Positions 1 through 8,002 of a DNA stretch of 64,000 bases are shown here, one piece after another. Below the pieces are notes generated by a model. The model had not been told where the DNA came from, searched no databases, and saw nothing but the letters and a program-made list of their open reading frames with translations. Source of the stretch: Acinetobacter sp. S54. GTDB lineage: Bacteria > Pseudomonadota > Gammaproteobacteria > Pseudomonadales > Moraxellaceae. Position 1 is the stretch's first letter. Each line of letters starts with the position of its first letter. The stretch is taken from the NCBI RefSeq assembly GCF_016624945.1, contig NZ_JACVUI010000011.1:26421-90420 (forward strand), written 5' to 3'. The position numbers were made by a program, and so were the translations under genes.

Positions 1-24
1 GGACTATAAAAATTTTAGAGCATT

Positions 25-58
25 AAAAAACCTAGAACAAATTTGTGCTAGGTTTTTT
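25..58 (-). terminator. Rho-independent terminator (bidirectional-looking)
   Basis: The arms AAAAAACCTAG (25-35) and CTAGGTTTTTT (48-58) are perfect inverted repeats around a 12-nt loop, with T runs on both strands. It lies just past the stop of the small minus-strand gene ending at 67, so it most likely ends that transcript, and could also end one entering from the left. Confidence 0.75.
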
Positions 59-66
59 CAAATGTT

Positions 67-264
67 TTAAAAACTTGGTCTAATTTTTATAACTACTTTA
101 TGTCCACCATCATGTTGATTGACAATGTGATGAACATTCTCGATTTCACCTTCAACTTCTGCATCTGGCCCATAAAAAATTCGAATCGTTTCACCCTTTC
201 TAGGCAAAATACTCAACTCCGTTTCAATTGTACCTTGTTCTAAACCTTCTACGCTGACTAACAT
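67..264 (-). CDS. Small hypothetical protein, 65 aa
   Basis: I do not recognise a family. The protein is acidic in its middle and probably all-beta, with no signal peptide or membrane segment. The ATG at 264 is preceded by a strong GGAGGAG ribosome-binding site about 10 nt away, and a good terminator follows the stop. Together these make it a real monocistronic gene rather than a chance frame. Nothing in the neighbourhood indicates its role. Confidence 0.6.
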   Translation of the reverse strand: MLVSVEGLEQGTIETELSILPRKGETIRIFYGPDAEVEGEIENVHHIVNQHDGGHKVVIKIRPSF

Positions 265-802
265 CTTTTTTATTCTCCTCCAGTTTTCTTTACTGTAAAA
301 AGATTCGAAGGTAAATGTCTAATCAAAGATGTTGATGTTGTGTAATTTATAATTAAATCAAAATATTATAAATTGATTTATCATCATTTAACTCTGCATG
401 ATCTATATTGATAAAATCAGGCTCAGGTATCCACTCAAATTGAACAGCAAATATCTCGGTTTATATTAATAACATTGCTTTCACGACGAGATGCATGCCC
501 TCTATTACCCGACTATCTGCATACGAAATAATAGGCTAATCAAGATCAACATCTGAAAGATGTGGAACGTGTTCAACAATTTTTCCCGTTGTCGGATATT
601 CATCAAGAAATTAATAGGCTTCTTTCAATTCCCTGAATCTGATTTAGACACATTTCTTTCACAATCGGTTCTTTTTGAGTTGAGCGAAATGATGACTATC
701 CCAGCTATAAATATTACCCCAACTTCACAAAGTAGCATTGCTTACATATTTCAAAATTCTCGAAATCGTGATCAGATTAAAATAAAAATGAATAAAATAA
801 AA
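265..802. other. Gene-poor stretch with decayed coding traces
   Basis: No intact gene is visible. On the minus strand, about 34 codons are open down to a TAA at 353-355 (roughly 457 to 353) and read like a protein C-terminus (…EWIPEPDFINIDHAELNDD). On the plus strand, codons 535-633 read …DVERVQQFFPLSDIHQEIN and end in TGA at 634-636. Neither has a start codon. I interpret them as remnants of at least two different lost genes; the parent families are unknown to me. Confidence 0.3.
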
Positions 803-824
803 AAGACCGCTAAAAAGCGGCCTT
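803..824 (-). terminator. Terminator of rpmI-rplT
   Basis: In the minus-strand RNA the arms AAGGCCGCU and AGCGGUCUU pair (one G-U) around UUUU and are followed by a run of U. It starts 17 nt after the rplT stop. Confidence 0.8.
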
Positions 825-840
825 CTTTGAATCTCTAAGC

Positions 841-1200
841 TTATGCAGCTAGTGCGCCTTTAGCTTTTTCAGCTAAAGCAGCAAATGCAACTGCATCATG
901 CATAGCGATGTCAGCTAATACGCGACGGTCGATGATCACTTGAGCTTTTTTCAAGCCATCGATCATACGGCTGTAAGACAAACCGTTTTGACGAGCACCG
1001 GCATTGATACGCGCAATCCATAAAGCACGGAATTGACGTTTCTTCTGACGACGGTCACGGTAAGCGTATTGACCAGCTTTGATTACCGCTTGGAACGCTA
1101 CGCGGTAAACGCGTGAACGAGCACCATAGTAACCTTTAGCGCGAGCAAGAATTTTTTTGTGACGACGATGAGCCACTACACCACGTTTTACACGAGCCAT
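841..1200 (-). CDS. rplT: 50S ribosomal protein L20
   Basis: This is the 119-aa, very basic large-subunit protein L20, which is needed early in 50S assembly and binds 23S rRNA. It begins [16 protein letters not shown], the typical family start, and has normal length. It lies 11 nt downstream of rpmI on the same strand, with a terminator after it. In E. coli, L20 represses its own operon by binding the leader mRNA; whether that happens here cannot be judged. The usual infC-rpmI-rplT linkage is broken: infC is about 3.7 kb away. Confidence 0.97.
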
Positions 1201-1211
1201 TTATAATCTCC

Positions 1212-1406
1212 TTAGATGTATGGGCACATACGACGAACTGAATTCATGTCAGAAACATGAACCATTACACAGCCGCGTAATTGACGGATACGTTTAGCAG
1301 ATTTTTTGGTCAAGATGTGGCGCTTGAACGCTTGTTTACGCTTAAAACCGTTTGCAGTCGCTTTGAAGCGTTTAGCTGCACCACGGCGAGTTTTTAACTT
1401 AGCCAT
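1212..1406 (-). CDS. rpmI: 50S ribosomal protein L35
   Basis: A 64-aa basic ribosomal protein beginning [15 protein letters not shown]. The open frame extends 28 codons further upstream, but the ATG at 1406 gives the family's exact length and N-terminus and has an AGAGG-like Shine-Dalgarno a few bases before it. It is the first gene of the rpmI-rplT pair. The 200 bp upstream (1407-1612) must hold its promoter and any leader; it is shared with the divergent MFS gene. Confidence 0.96.
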   Translation of the reverse strand: MAKLKTRRGAAKRFKATANGFKRKQAFKRHILTKKSAKRIRQLRGCVMVHVSDMNSVRRMCPYI

Positions 1407-1642
1407 AGTAACCTCTTTTAGGCACCTGTTCGGCTCGTTTGCACCATTGCAAATCGACCTGCAGGTAAGGAAGGCAGTATGATATAGCATCTTTGCTCAA
1501 AACAAAAGCAGATAAAGGCGAATTATAAGGCTTATGTACAAATAAGTTTTGCTATTTTCCTACGATAAAAAAATAACGCTAATCATCTTTTTTTAAGAAT
1601 TCATGCTTATAATTGAAGCAATATTCTCAATATACGATAGTT

Positions 1643-2896
1643 ATGAAACCCAAGCAGGATGCTTTTGCTGCCCTCCGATATCGCGACTTTTCCATTATTA
1701 CTGTCAATCAATTTTGCCTGACACTTGCCGTTTTGATTCAGGAAATTATTGTTGCCTATTCTCTTTATAAAATTACCAAAGATCCGCTTACTTTGGGTCT
1801 AATTGGTCTAGCGGAAGCAATTCCGTTTATTAGCTTGTCGCTACTGGGCGGCTATGTGGCAGATAAGTTTAATAAACAATTAATTATGAAAATTTGTTTG
1901 TTCTTTTCATTTCCTTTGCCCTTAGTTCTGTGGGGGTTGTTTCATTTATACGGTTTAAACCAGATTAGTGTACATGCTCTAGCAATTGGCATTTATGCTG
2001 TTATTTTTTGTTTTGGTGTGATTCGCGGTTTTTACAGCCCTTCAGCGACCTCATTAAAACCTTTTTTGATTCCTCGTGAGTTATATGCCAATGGTGCAAC
2101 TTGGACCACGATTGGTTGGCAAAGCGGTGTCATTTTAGGCCCAATGCTCGGTGGCTTTATGCTGGCCTTTTTAGGTCGCGAAACCAGTCTGTTTAGTGTT
2201 TCCATTTTATTGTTCGTTTGTTTTTGTTTGATCTTATTACTTAAGAAAAGAAGTTTTCCCGCAATCGAACATGAAAATATGTGGTCAAGTCTGGGAGAAG
2301 GCTTTCGCTTTATCTGGAAGACCAAAATTGTACTTTGGGCCATTTCTCTTGACCTAGTTTCCGTACTATTTGGTGGTGTGATTGCACTATTGCCTATTTT
2401 TGCAGAAGATATTTTAAAAGTCGGACCAGAAGGTCTAGGCTATTTACGTGCAGCACCATCTATTGGTGCATTAGTGACTATGATTGCTTTAACTAAATTC
2501 CCTCCAACCCATCATGCATGGCGCAATATGTTATTGGCAGTTGCTGGTTTTGGGGTATTTACCATTATTTTTGCTTTTTCAAATCACATAGGGTTATCTC
2601 TATTCGCATTAGCAATGACAGGCGCATGTGACAGTATCTCCGTCGTGGTTCGCCAAACGATTTTACAAATTTTCCCACCAGAAAATATGCGGGGTCGTGT
2701 GGCAGCAGTAAATGGTATGTTTGTCTCAAGTAGTAATGAATTAGGCGCATTTGAATCAGGTTTGGCTGCTAAATATCTCGGAACGATTACCGCAACGATT
2801 TTTGGTGGTTGTATGACGCTGGCAGTGGTGGTATTAAGCTGGACAAAGACCAAAGATTTATTTCATGTCGATATTAATAAAGGTTCTGATCACTAA
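1643..2896 (+). CDS. MFS transporter, EntS/MFS_3-like exporter
   Basis: A 417-aa integral inner-membrane protein with about 12 hydrophobic helices. The loop GGYVADKFNKQ after the second helix is the MFS motif A, and the N-terminal LRYRDFSIITVNQF is typical of the MFS_3 group that includes the enterobactin exporter EntS and related drug exporters. I chose ATG 1643 (MKPKQDAFAALRY) over the TTG at 1613 because it matches the family N-terminus; neither has a clear Shine-Dalgarno. The substrate cannot be told. No siderophore genes are adjacent. It is transcribed divergently from rpmI and followed closely by the TonB-C-like gene. Confidence 0.85.
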   Translation: MKPKQDAFAALRYRDFSIITVNQFCLTLAVLIQEIIVAYSLYKITKDPLTLGLIGLAEAIPFISLSLLGGYVADKFNKQLIMKICLFFSFPLPLVLWGLFHLYGLNQISVHALAIGIYAVIFCFGVIRGFYSPSATSLKPFLIPRELYANGATWTTIGWQSGVILGPMLGGFMLAFLGRETSLFSVSILLFVCFCLILLLKKRSFPAIEHENMWSSLGEGFRFIWKTKIVLWAISLDLVSVLFGGVIALLPIFAEDILKVGPEGLGYLRAAPSIGALVTMIALTKFPPTHHAWRNMLLAVAGFGVFTIIFAFSNHIGLSLFALAMTGACDSISVVVRQTILQIFPPENMRGRVAAVNGMFVSSSNELGAFESGLAAKYLGTITATIFGGCMTLAVVVLSWTKTKDLFHVDINKGSDH

Positions 2897-2976
2897 AGTC
2901 TGCATTTTTTTGTTGCGTGTATTTCCTGAAAAGGGAATACTGCGCAACAAGCTTTAACAACCATTCACCCTATAAA

Positions 2977-3714
2977 ATGAAACGATCTATTTTCTGCCTT
3001 GCACTTTGTACAAGCTTATCAATGATTCAAATTGATGCCAAAGAAAACTCATCTCAATTAGCATCTCAAAAAAGTTCTGCTTTACCCGCGCACTTGACCA
3101 CCCGAATAGAATGGCGTGATTTTCCCAAACTTAATTATGACAATGATGATCTATTGGGACAGGATCGGGCTGCTATTTTACGGGTAACCGCAGATGAAAC
3201 AGGAACAGTGACTCAAGTCAAAGTTCAAGAAAGTACAGGCAGTCAAAAGCTGGATGATTTACTTGTTAAAGCGACCCAGCAAGCAAAAGTTAAACCATTT
3301 CAACAAGATGGAAATTTGATTTCAACGATTGGTTATCAAACCTTTAATCTTGATTATAAAGACACTGATGCAATAGCAGAATGCATTTATCATTTTAATT
3401 CAAATAACTGGTTAAAACAGCAAAGCTCAAAATCCGTTCCATTTGATTATCTTCAGCAACCTGCTTTGACAATATCTCGTGATGAACTCAAAGGCAAAGA
3501 TCGTTTAGTACGCTTCAATTTTAAAGTAAATAAACAAGGTGAAACGACCAAAGTTAAAATTAAAAAGGGTTCAGGCATTTATTCACTGGATGCTCAAGTA
3601 ATGCAGGCTATTTCCCACACAAAAGTTGAAGTTCCAAAGAAACTTTGGTTTTTTAAAAAATCTAATTTCAAAGATGAAATTCATTTTAAATTGGATGAAT
3701 GTCCACATTCGTAA
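2977..3714 (+). CDS. TonB C-terminal-like periplasmic protein (two repeats)
   Basis: A 245-aa secreted protein. The signal peptide (MKRSIFCLALCTSLS…) defines the start at 2977; the frame extends to a GTG at 2917. The mature part has two TonB_C/energy-transducer-like modules: roughly residues 65-135 (AAILRVTADETGTVTQVKV…STGSQKLD) and 150-240 (VRFNFKVNKQGETTKVKIK…GSGIYSLDAQV). This 'derivative-of-TonB' pattern of a beta-meander plus a helix is common in Acinetobacter. There is no N-terminal membrane anchor of the true TonB type beyond the signal peptide, so an ExbBD-coupled role is doubtful. Likely a periplasmic protein of unknown task. Confidence 0.65.
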   Translation: MKRSIFCLALCTSLSMIQIDAKENSSQLASQKSSALPAHLTTRIEWRDFPKLNYDNDDLLGQDRAAILRVTADETGTVTQVKVQESTGSQKLDDLLVKATQQAKVKPFQQDGNLISTIGYQTFNLDYKDTDAIAECIYHFNSNNWLKQQSSKSVPFDYLQQPALTISRDELKGKDRLVRFNFKVNKQGETTKVKIKKGSGIYSLDAQVMQAISHTKVEVPKKLWFFKKSNFKDEIHFKLDECPHS

Positions 3715-3722
3715 CGCTTTAA

Positions 3723-3750
3723 ACTGACCAGAAAAATACGTCTGGTCAGT
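3723..3750 (+). terminator. Hairpin terminator after TonB-C-like gene
   Basis: Perfect 10-bp arms ACTGACCAGA (3723-3732) and TCTGGTCAGT (3741-3750) around an 8-nt loop lie 9 nt after the stop codon. There is no strong T run, so termination efficiency is uncertain. Confidence 0.55.
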
Positions 3751-3871
3751 CAATCAGTAATATTAAATCTTTTTCTTTCAACACATCAGAACATTATCAC
3801 ATCGAGAATCAGCAGCATTTAACTTCATAATAAGAATTAAATCTAAAAAAACTATCCACTTTTTGACTCGA

Positions 3872-4492
3872 TTAAGTGACTTGAATAGATAAAGCCCTTT
3901 GTATGGCAGGACGGGCGGTCAAGCGCTCAACATACTCTTTCACATACGGATAATCATTTAAATCAATAGATTGCCACTCGTGACGTAAAGCCCAGGGCAA
4001 AATTGCCATATCAGCAATTGAATATTCTCCAGCAACAAATTTCTGTCCAATCAACTGTGTATTTAGGACACTATAAAGTCGCTTAGTTTCGGTCACATAG
4101 CGATCGATCGCATACGGAATCTTTTCTTTGGCAAAGCGACCAAAATGATGATTTTGACCGAGCATTGGACCAAAACCTCCCATCTGCCACATTAACCATT
4201 GTTCAACCTCGACTCGCTCTTGCTCATCCGTTGGGTAAAAAAGTCCAGTCTTACGGCCCAAATATTGTAAAATTGCACCAGATTCAAAGATGGAAATGGG
4301 TTCATGATTGGGGCCATTTTGATCAATGATGGCTGGGATTTTATTATTTGGCGAAATTTTTAAGAAATCTGGCTGAAACTGGTCATTTTCTAAAATATTA
4401 ATCGGAAAAATCTGGTATTCCAGTCCCATTTCTTCAAGTGCGATGGTGATCTTATGTCCATTGGGTGTGCCCCAATAATATAGGTCTATCAT
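3872..4492 (-). CDS. Glutathione S-transferase, nu-class (YfcG/YghU-like)
   Basis: A 206-aa cytosolic thiol-transferase. The N-terminal thioredoxin fold has the nu-class signature TPNGHKITIALEE (residues 9-21), in which Thr/Asn replace a catalytic Tyr/Ser/Cys. NKIPAIID holds the cis-proline and ESGAILQYL the glutathione gamma-glutamyl contact. The alpha-helical C-terminal domain includes FVAGEYSIADMAILPW. E. coli relatives reduce disulfides and organic peroxides with GSH/GSSG. It is preceded by a striking dyad operator-like element (4529-4580) and lies downstream of a frameshifted gene on the same strand. Confidence 0.9.
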   Translation of the reverse strand: MIDLYYWGTPNGHKITIALEEMGLEYQIFPINILENDQFQPDFLKISPNNKIPAIIDQNGPNHEPISIFESGAILQYLGRKTGLFYPTDEQERVEVEQWLMWQMGGFGPMLGQNHHFGRFAKEKIPYAIDRYVTETKRLYSVLNTQLIGQKFVAGEYSIADMAILPWALRHEWQSIDLNDYPYVKEYVERLTARPAIQRALSIQVT

Positions 4493-4528
4493 GAAATACC
4501 TGCTTATCCTATTTTTCTATCTTTAAGT

Positions 4529-4580
4529 CTTTGTATACGTTTATAACATGGTTTTTAGCATGTGTTAAAAGTATACAAAG
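4529..4580 (-). promoter_or_regulatory. Long dyad in the GST promoter region
   Basis: A perfect 10-bp inverted repeat, CTTTGTATAC (4529-4538) and GTATACAAAG (4571-4580), flanks a 32-bp centre that itself contains near-inverted TAACATG/CATGTGTTA. Each arm carries the palindrome GTATAC. The spacing suits a dimeric or tetrameric repressor or activator better than a terminator, because no T run follows. The binding protein is not identifiable from this window. Confidence 0.4.
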
Positions 4581-4647
4581 TGATTTATTTTAACAGCGAC
4601 TTTGCTTAACAACCTTAAAGAAAATCATGAAATGAGAATCTGAATTC

Positions 4648-4979
4648 TTATTTTGCAGTTACATTTTGTTTACTTTGATACTCTTTCGCCTGCTCACCTA
4701 CAAATTTTCGACCTTGATTTTCTCCTTGTATCCATTCATCTACAGAAAATAGATCAAACAACCCAACTTTGAATAATGTTGGAATGGCTAGGATAAGTTC
4801 CTGCTCTACAACTCCACGTTCACCGTATTATAAAGTTGAATATTATGCAACATCGTTGCAACTGTTCCTGTCTGTACCTGACTACCATCTTTAAGTTTAA
4901 CAGACGGAAGTACCTGACCGTTTTCAATAACTTTCTGATTAATGTTGGCGAGTTGCTTCGTTCCTTCAATTTCTGACAT
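4648..4979 (-). pseudogene. Frameshifted small conserved gene (~110 codons)
   Basis: Starting at ATG 4979, with a good AAGGAGAAA ribosome-binding site, the frame reads MSEIEGTKQLANINQKVIEN… for 50-odd codons. It then hits TAG just after …MLHNIQLYNTVNVEL. Shifting the frame at about 4830 gives a continuous sensible tail (GERGVVEQELILAIPTLFKV … FDLFSVDEWIQGENQGRKFV) to a TAA at 4648-4650. A single lost base in the Asn-Thr-Gly codons restores one roughly 110-aa soluble protein. I believe intact relatives occur in other Acinetobacter, but I cannot name the family with certainty. It is either a recent pseudogene or a sequencing error. Confidence 0.75.
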
Positions 4980-5067
4980 GTTTTTCTCCTTAAGCTTATT
5001 TTTTATAGTTTGAGTTTATTCAACGCCTTTTCAATAGAATTGGTAAAATAGTTTATAAATAAATATA

Positions 5068-5097
5068 AAAAAACGCAGCTTTTCGGCTGCGTTTTTT
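5068..5097 (-). terminator. Terminator of thrS-infC
   Basis: AAAAAACGCAGC and GCTGCGTTTTTT pair perfectly around TTTTCG, with T/A tracts on both sides, 14 nt after the infC stop. Confidence 0.85.
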
Positions 5098-5110
5098 ATA
5101 TAGGGAAAGA

Positions 5111-5662
5111 TTACTTTTTCTTTTTCGGTCCAAGTAACATGCCCATTTGACGACCTTCCATTTTCGGTGCCTGTTCAACTACACCAAACTCAGTGACGTC
5201 AGCTTCAATTTTTTGTAATTGAGCCAATCCAAGTTGTTGATGAGCCATTTCACGACCACGAAAGCGCAATGTGATTTTGACTTTATTCCCTTCTTCAAGG
5301 AACTTTAAAATCGCACGAAGCTTAACTTGATAATCTCCTACATCCGTTGCTGGACGTAGCTTGATCTCTTTCACCTGTACTTGATGCTGTTTTTTCTTCG
5401 CATCTTTTTGCTTTTGCTTCAAATCAAACAAGTGCTTGTTGTAATCCATGATTTTACAAACAGGTGGTTCTGCATTGGCAACAATCTCAACGAGGTCAAG
5501 ATCTACTTCTTCCGCAGCACGCAACGCTTCAGCAAGTGAAACGATCCCTTTTTGTTCTCCATCTGCTGCAACGAGGCGTACTTCTTTTGCACGGATCTCG
5601 TCATTAATAGCAGGACGGTTACTTTTTGCACCTTGTTGTTGGTTACGATCAGGCTGTTTAAT
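5111..5662 (-). CDS. infC: Translation initiation factor IF-3 (ATT start)
   Basis: This 183-aa factor binds the 30S subunit, prevents premature 50S joining and rejects non-canonical start codons. The N-domain ([17 protein letters not shown]), the basic linker ([20 protein letters not shown]) and the C-domain ([16 protein letters not shown]…) are all present. The first in-frame ATG (5524) would remove the whole N-domain, so the start must be the ATT at 5662. It lies 5 nt after the thrS stop with GGAG just upstream. AUU initiation is the known basis of IF-3 autoregulation in E. coli. The usual downstream partners rpmI-rplT are not adjacent here. Confidence 0.95.
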   Translation of the reverse strand: MKQPDRNQQQGAKSNRPAINDEIRAKEVRLVAADGEQKGIVSLAEALRAAEEVDLDLVEIVANAEPPVCKIMDYNKHLFDLKQKQKDAKKKQHQVQVKEIKLRPATDVGDYQVKLRAILKFLEEGNKVKITLRFRGREMAHQQLGLAQLQKIEADVTEFGVVEQAPKMEGRQMGMLLGPKKKK

Positions 5663-5667
5663 CTTTC

Positions 5668-7590
5668 TTACTCCACAATGTACCGGCCACGTTCGGCAAC
5701 GGCAGATTTCACTACGTCAACGAATGCATCAATCGACATAGTACCTAAATTTTTTCCTGAGCGAGTACGAACATTAACAGTACCTTCCTCAACCTCACGG
5801 TCACCTAATACTAAAAGGTACGGAATACGCTCAAGTGTACGCTCACGAATCTTAAAGCCGATTTTCTCATTTCTCAAGTCAGAAATCGCTCGAAGACCAT
5901 TTTCTTTGAGTTTTGCCACTACCTGCTCACACGCTTGAGCTTGTGAATCAGTAATATTCATCACGCAAGCTTGCACAGGTGATAACCACGGTGGCATAAA
6001 ACCCGCATAGTGTTCAATAAGTATACCAATAAAACGCTCAAAACTGCCAAGTATTGCGCGATGCAACATTACAGGCTGATCACGTTCATTGTCTTCTGTC
6101 ACAAATGAAGCATCCAGACGTTCCGGTAAATTAAAATCACACTGAATCGTACCGCATTGCCATACACGACCTAAACAGTCTTTCAATGAAAATTCAATTT
6201 TTGGACCATAGAATGCACCTTCACCTGGCTGCAATTCCCAATCAAGCCCAGCTGCATCCAAAGCATCTGCCAATGATTTTTCGGCAAGATCCCAAAGTGC
6301 GTCTTCTCCCACCCGTTTTTCTGGGCGAGTCGAAAGCTTCATTTGCACATCTTCAAACCCGAAGTCTTTATAGACATCAAGAGTTAATTGAATAAAGTCA
6401 GCAACCTCTTTTCCAATCTGTTCCTTGGTACAGAAAATATGCGCATCATCTTGGGTAAAGCCGCGTACACGCATAATACCATGTAAAGAGCCTGATGGCT
6501 CATTACGGTGACATGAACCAAACTCAGCCAAACGAATAGGTAAATCACGGTATGATTTTAAACCTTGATTAAAGACTTGCACATGGCAAGGACAGTTCAT
6601 AGGCTTAACAGCATAATTACGGTTTTCTGAATGGGTCGTAAACATGTTTTCAGCATAGTTTGCTGCATGTCCTGATTTTTCCCACAGACTAAAATCAACA
6701 ATTTGTGGTGTCTTGATTTCCTGATAGCCATTATCTTGCTGAACTTTACGCATGTATTGTTCAAGAACTTGATAAATGGTCCAGCCATTTGCATGCCAGA
6801 ATACCATACCTGGTGCTTCTTCTTGCATATGAAACAGATCAAGCGCCTTACCAATTTTACGATGATCGCGTTTTTCCGCTTCTTCAATACGTTTGATATA
6901 AGCTGCCAGTTCTTTTTTATCAGACCAAGCTGTTCCATAAATACGCTGCAATTGCTCATTTTTAGCATCACCGCGCCAATAGGCACCAGAGATTTTGGTC
7001 AGTTTAAAGTTTTTCAAGAACTTGGTATTTGGCACGTGGGGCCCACGGCACATATCAACATAGTCCTGATGATAATACAGCCCCATCGCTGTTTCATCTG
7101 GCATATCATCAATCAAACGCAATTTATAAGTTTCACCACGGGATTGAAACTCTTTAATTACCTCGGCACGTGGTGTCATTTTTTTAATGACATCATAGTC
7201 CTGATCAATCAACTGTTTCATACGTGCTTCAATCGCCGCCATATCATCTAAAGTAAATGGCTTTGGACTAAAGATATCGTAATAGAACCCTTCCTCAATG
7301 ACTGGGCCAATCACCATTTGTACTTCAGGAAACAATTGCTTGACTGCATGTCCGACCAAATGCGCACAAGAGTGACGAATAATTTCAACGCCTTCAGGGT
7401 CTTTAGGAGTAATAATTTGGACGGTTGCGTCTTCGGTGATTAAGTCACATGCATCTACTAGGCGATCATTGACACGACCAGCAACGGTATTTTTTGCAAG
7501 ACCCGGCCCAATACTTTGCGCGACTTGCATAACAGAAACAGCTTGATCAAATGATTTTTGATCGCCATTTGGCAATGTGATAATTGGCAT
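5668..7590 (-). CDS. thrS: Threonyl-tRNA synthetase
   Basis: A 640-aa class II synthetase charging tRNA-Thr. Order: TGS domain (residues 1-60), the editing domain with HxxxH-type zinc/editing motif ([12 protein letters not shown]), the catalytic core (motif 2 around [21 protein letters not shown], the zinc-binding [10 protein letters not shown], and the tail [18 protein letters not shown]), then the anticodon-binding domain. The ATG at 7590 with AAGGAT before it fits the family; the frame runs 11 codons further. It is co-transcribed with infC. E. coli ThrRS represses its own mRNA via a leader that mimics tRNA; the leader here is about 400 bp and unannotated. Confidence 0.97.
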   Translation of the reverse strand: MPIITLPNGDQKSFDQAVSVMQVAQSIGPGLAKNTVAGRVNDRLVDACDLITEDATVQIITPKDPEGVEIIRHSCAHLVGHAVKQLFPEVQMVIGPVIEEGFYYDIFSPKPFTLDDMAAIEARMKQLIDQDYDVIKKMTPRAEVIKEFQSRGETYKLRLIDDMPDETAMGLYYHQDYVDMCRGPHVPNTKFLKNFKLTKISGAYWRGDAKNEQLQRIYGTAWSDKKELAAYIKRIEEAEKRDHRKIGKALDLFHMQEEAPGMVFWHANGWTIYQVLEQYMRKVQQDNGYQEIKTPQIVDFSLWEKSGHAANYAENMFTTHSENRNYAVKPMNCPCHVQVFNQGLKSYRDLPIRLAEFGSCHRNEPSGSLHGIMRVRGFTQDDAHIFCTKEQIGKEVADFIQLTLDVYKDFGFEDVQMKLSTRPEKRVGEDALWDLAEKSLADALDAAGLDWELQPGEGAFYGPKIEFSLKDCLGRVWQCGTIQCDFNLPERLDASFVTEDNERDQPVMLHRAILGSFERFIGILIEHYAGFMPPWLSPVQACVMNITDSQAQACEQVVAKLKENGLRAISDLRNEKIGFKIRERTLERIPYLLVLGDREVEEGTVNVRTRSGKNLGTMSIDAFVDVVKSAVAERGRYIVE

Positions 7591-8002
7591 AAGAAAATCC
7601 TTAAGGAGTGATGCCCCGCACAATGGAGCATATCACCGCGAGATTATGATCGAGGAAAACCTCAAAATATAAAAACGGTGGGTAAAATAAAAAGTAGACA
7701 GAATTTTACACGTGTTAGCAGCGAGAGAAAACAATCTGAATTAAAAAAAACCAAGATTCTCAATTCTTTCCTCAATTATGCCGTATTAGATGGGGGCAAA
7801 AGTAGGATTTACAAGCTCAGCGAAGATTCACACCCTAAGAGTGGGCATATAGCTACAACAAAAGCACACCCAAAAGACTTTATTTCCTTGTTAAATTGAA
7901 TACGGGTTAATATCCCTTTAAGACTAAAGCCTAAATGCGTTGCTCAAATTAAATCCATATCTTTAAGTAATAGCAATTAAAACAATGACACGGAGTCAAG
8001 CC
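7591..8002. other. Divergent intergenic region thrS / acyl-CoA ligase
   Basis: About 410 bp holding promoters for both divergent genes. It contains a small hairpin (GAGGAAAACCTC near 7652-7663) on the thrS side and possible weaker stems. A 73-codon open frame on the plus strand (7678-7899) has no ribosome-binding site and an unconvincing composition, and I do not call it. A translational operator for ThrRS would be expected on the minus strand here, but I cannot define it. Confidence 0.4.

Noticed and set aside
560..838. 92-codon plus-strand open frame before rplT
   Set aside because: It begins out of frame inside a decayed coding trace, has no ribosome-binding site, and its 3' end runs through the rplT terminator hairpin.
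6703..7251. 182-codon plus-strand frame inside thrS
   Set aside because: It is antisense to a certain housekeeping gene and shows no protein-like pattern or start signal.
7591..7680. Riboswitch or T-box before thrS
   Set aside because: No conserved T-box elements or riboswitch core could be recognised; gammaproteobacterial thrS is normally controlled by ThrRS itself.
7678..7899. 73-codon plus-strand open frame upstream of the acyl-CoA synthetase
   Set aside because: No ribosome-binding site, low-complexity composition, and it occupies the thrS leader/promoter region.
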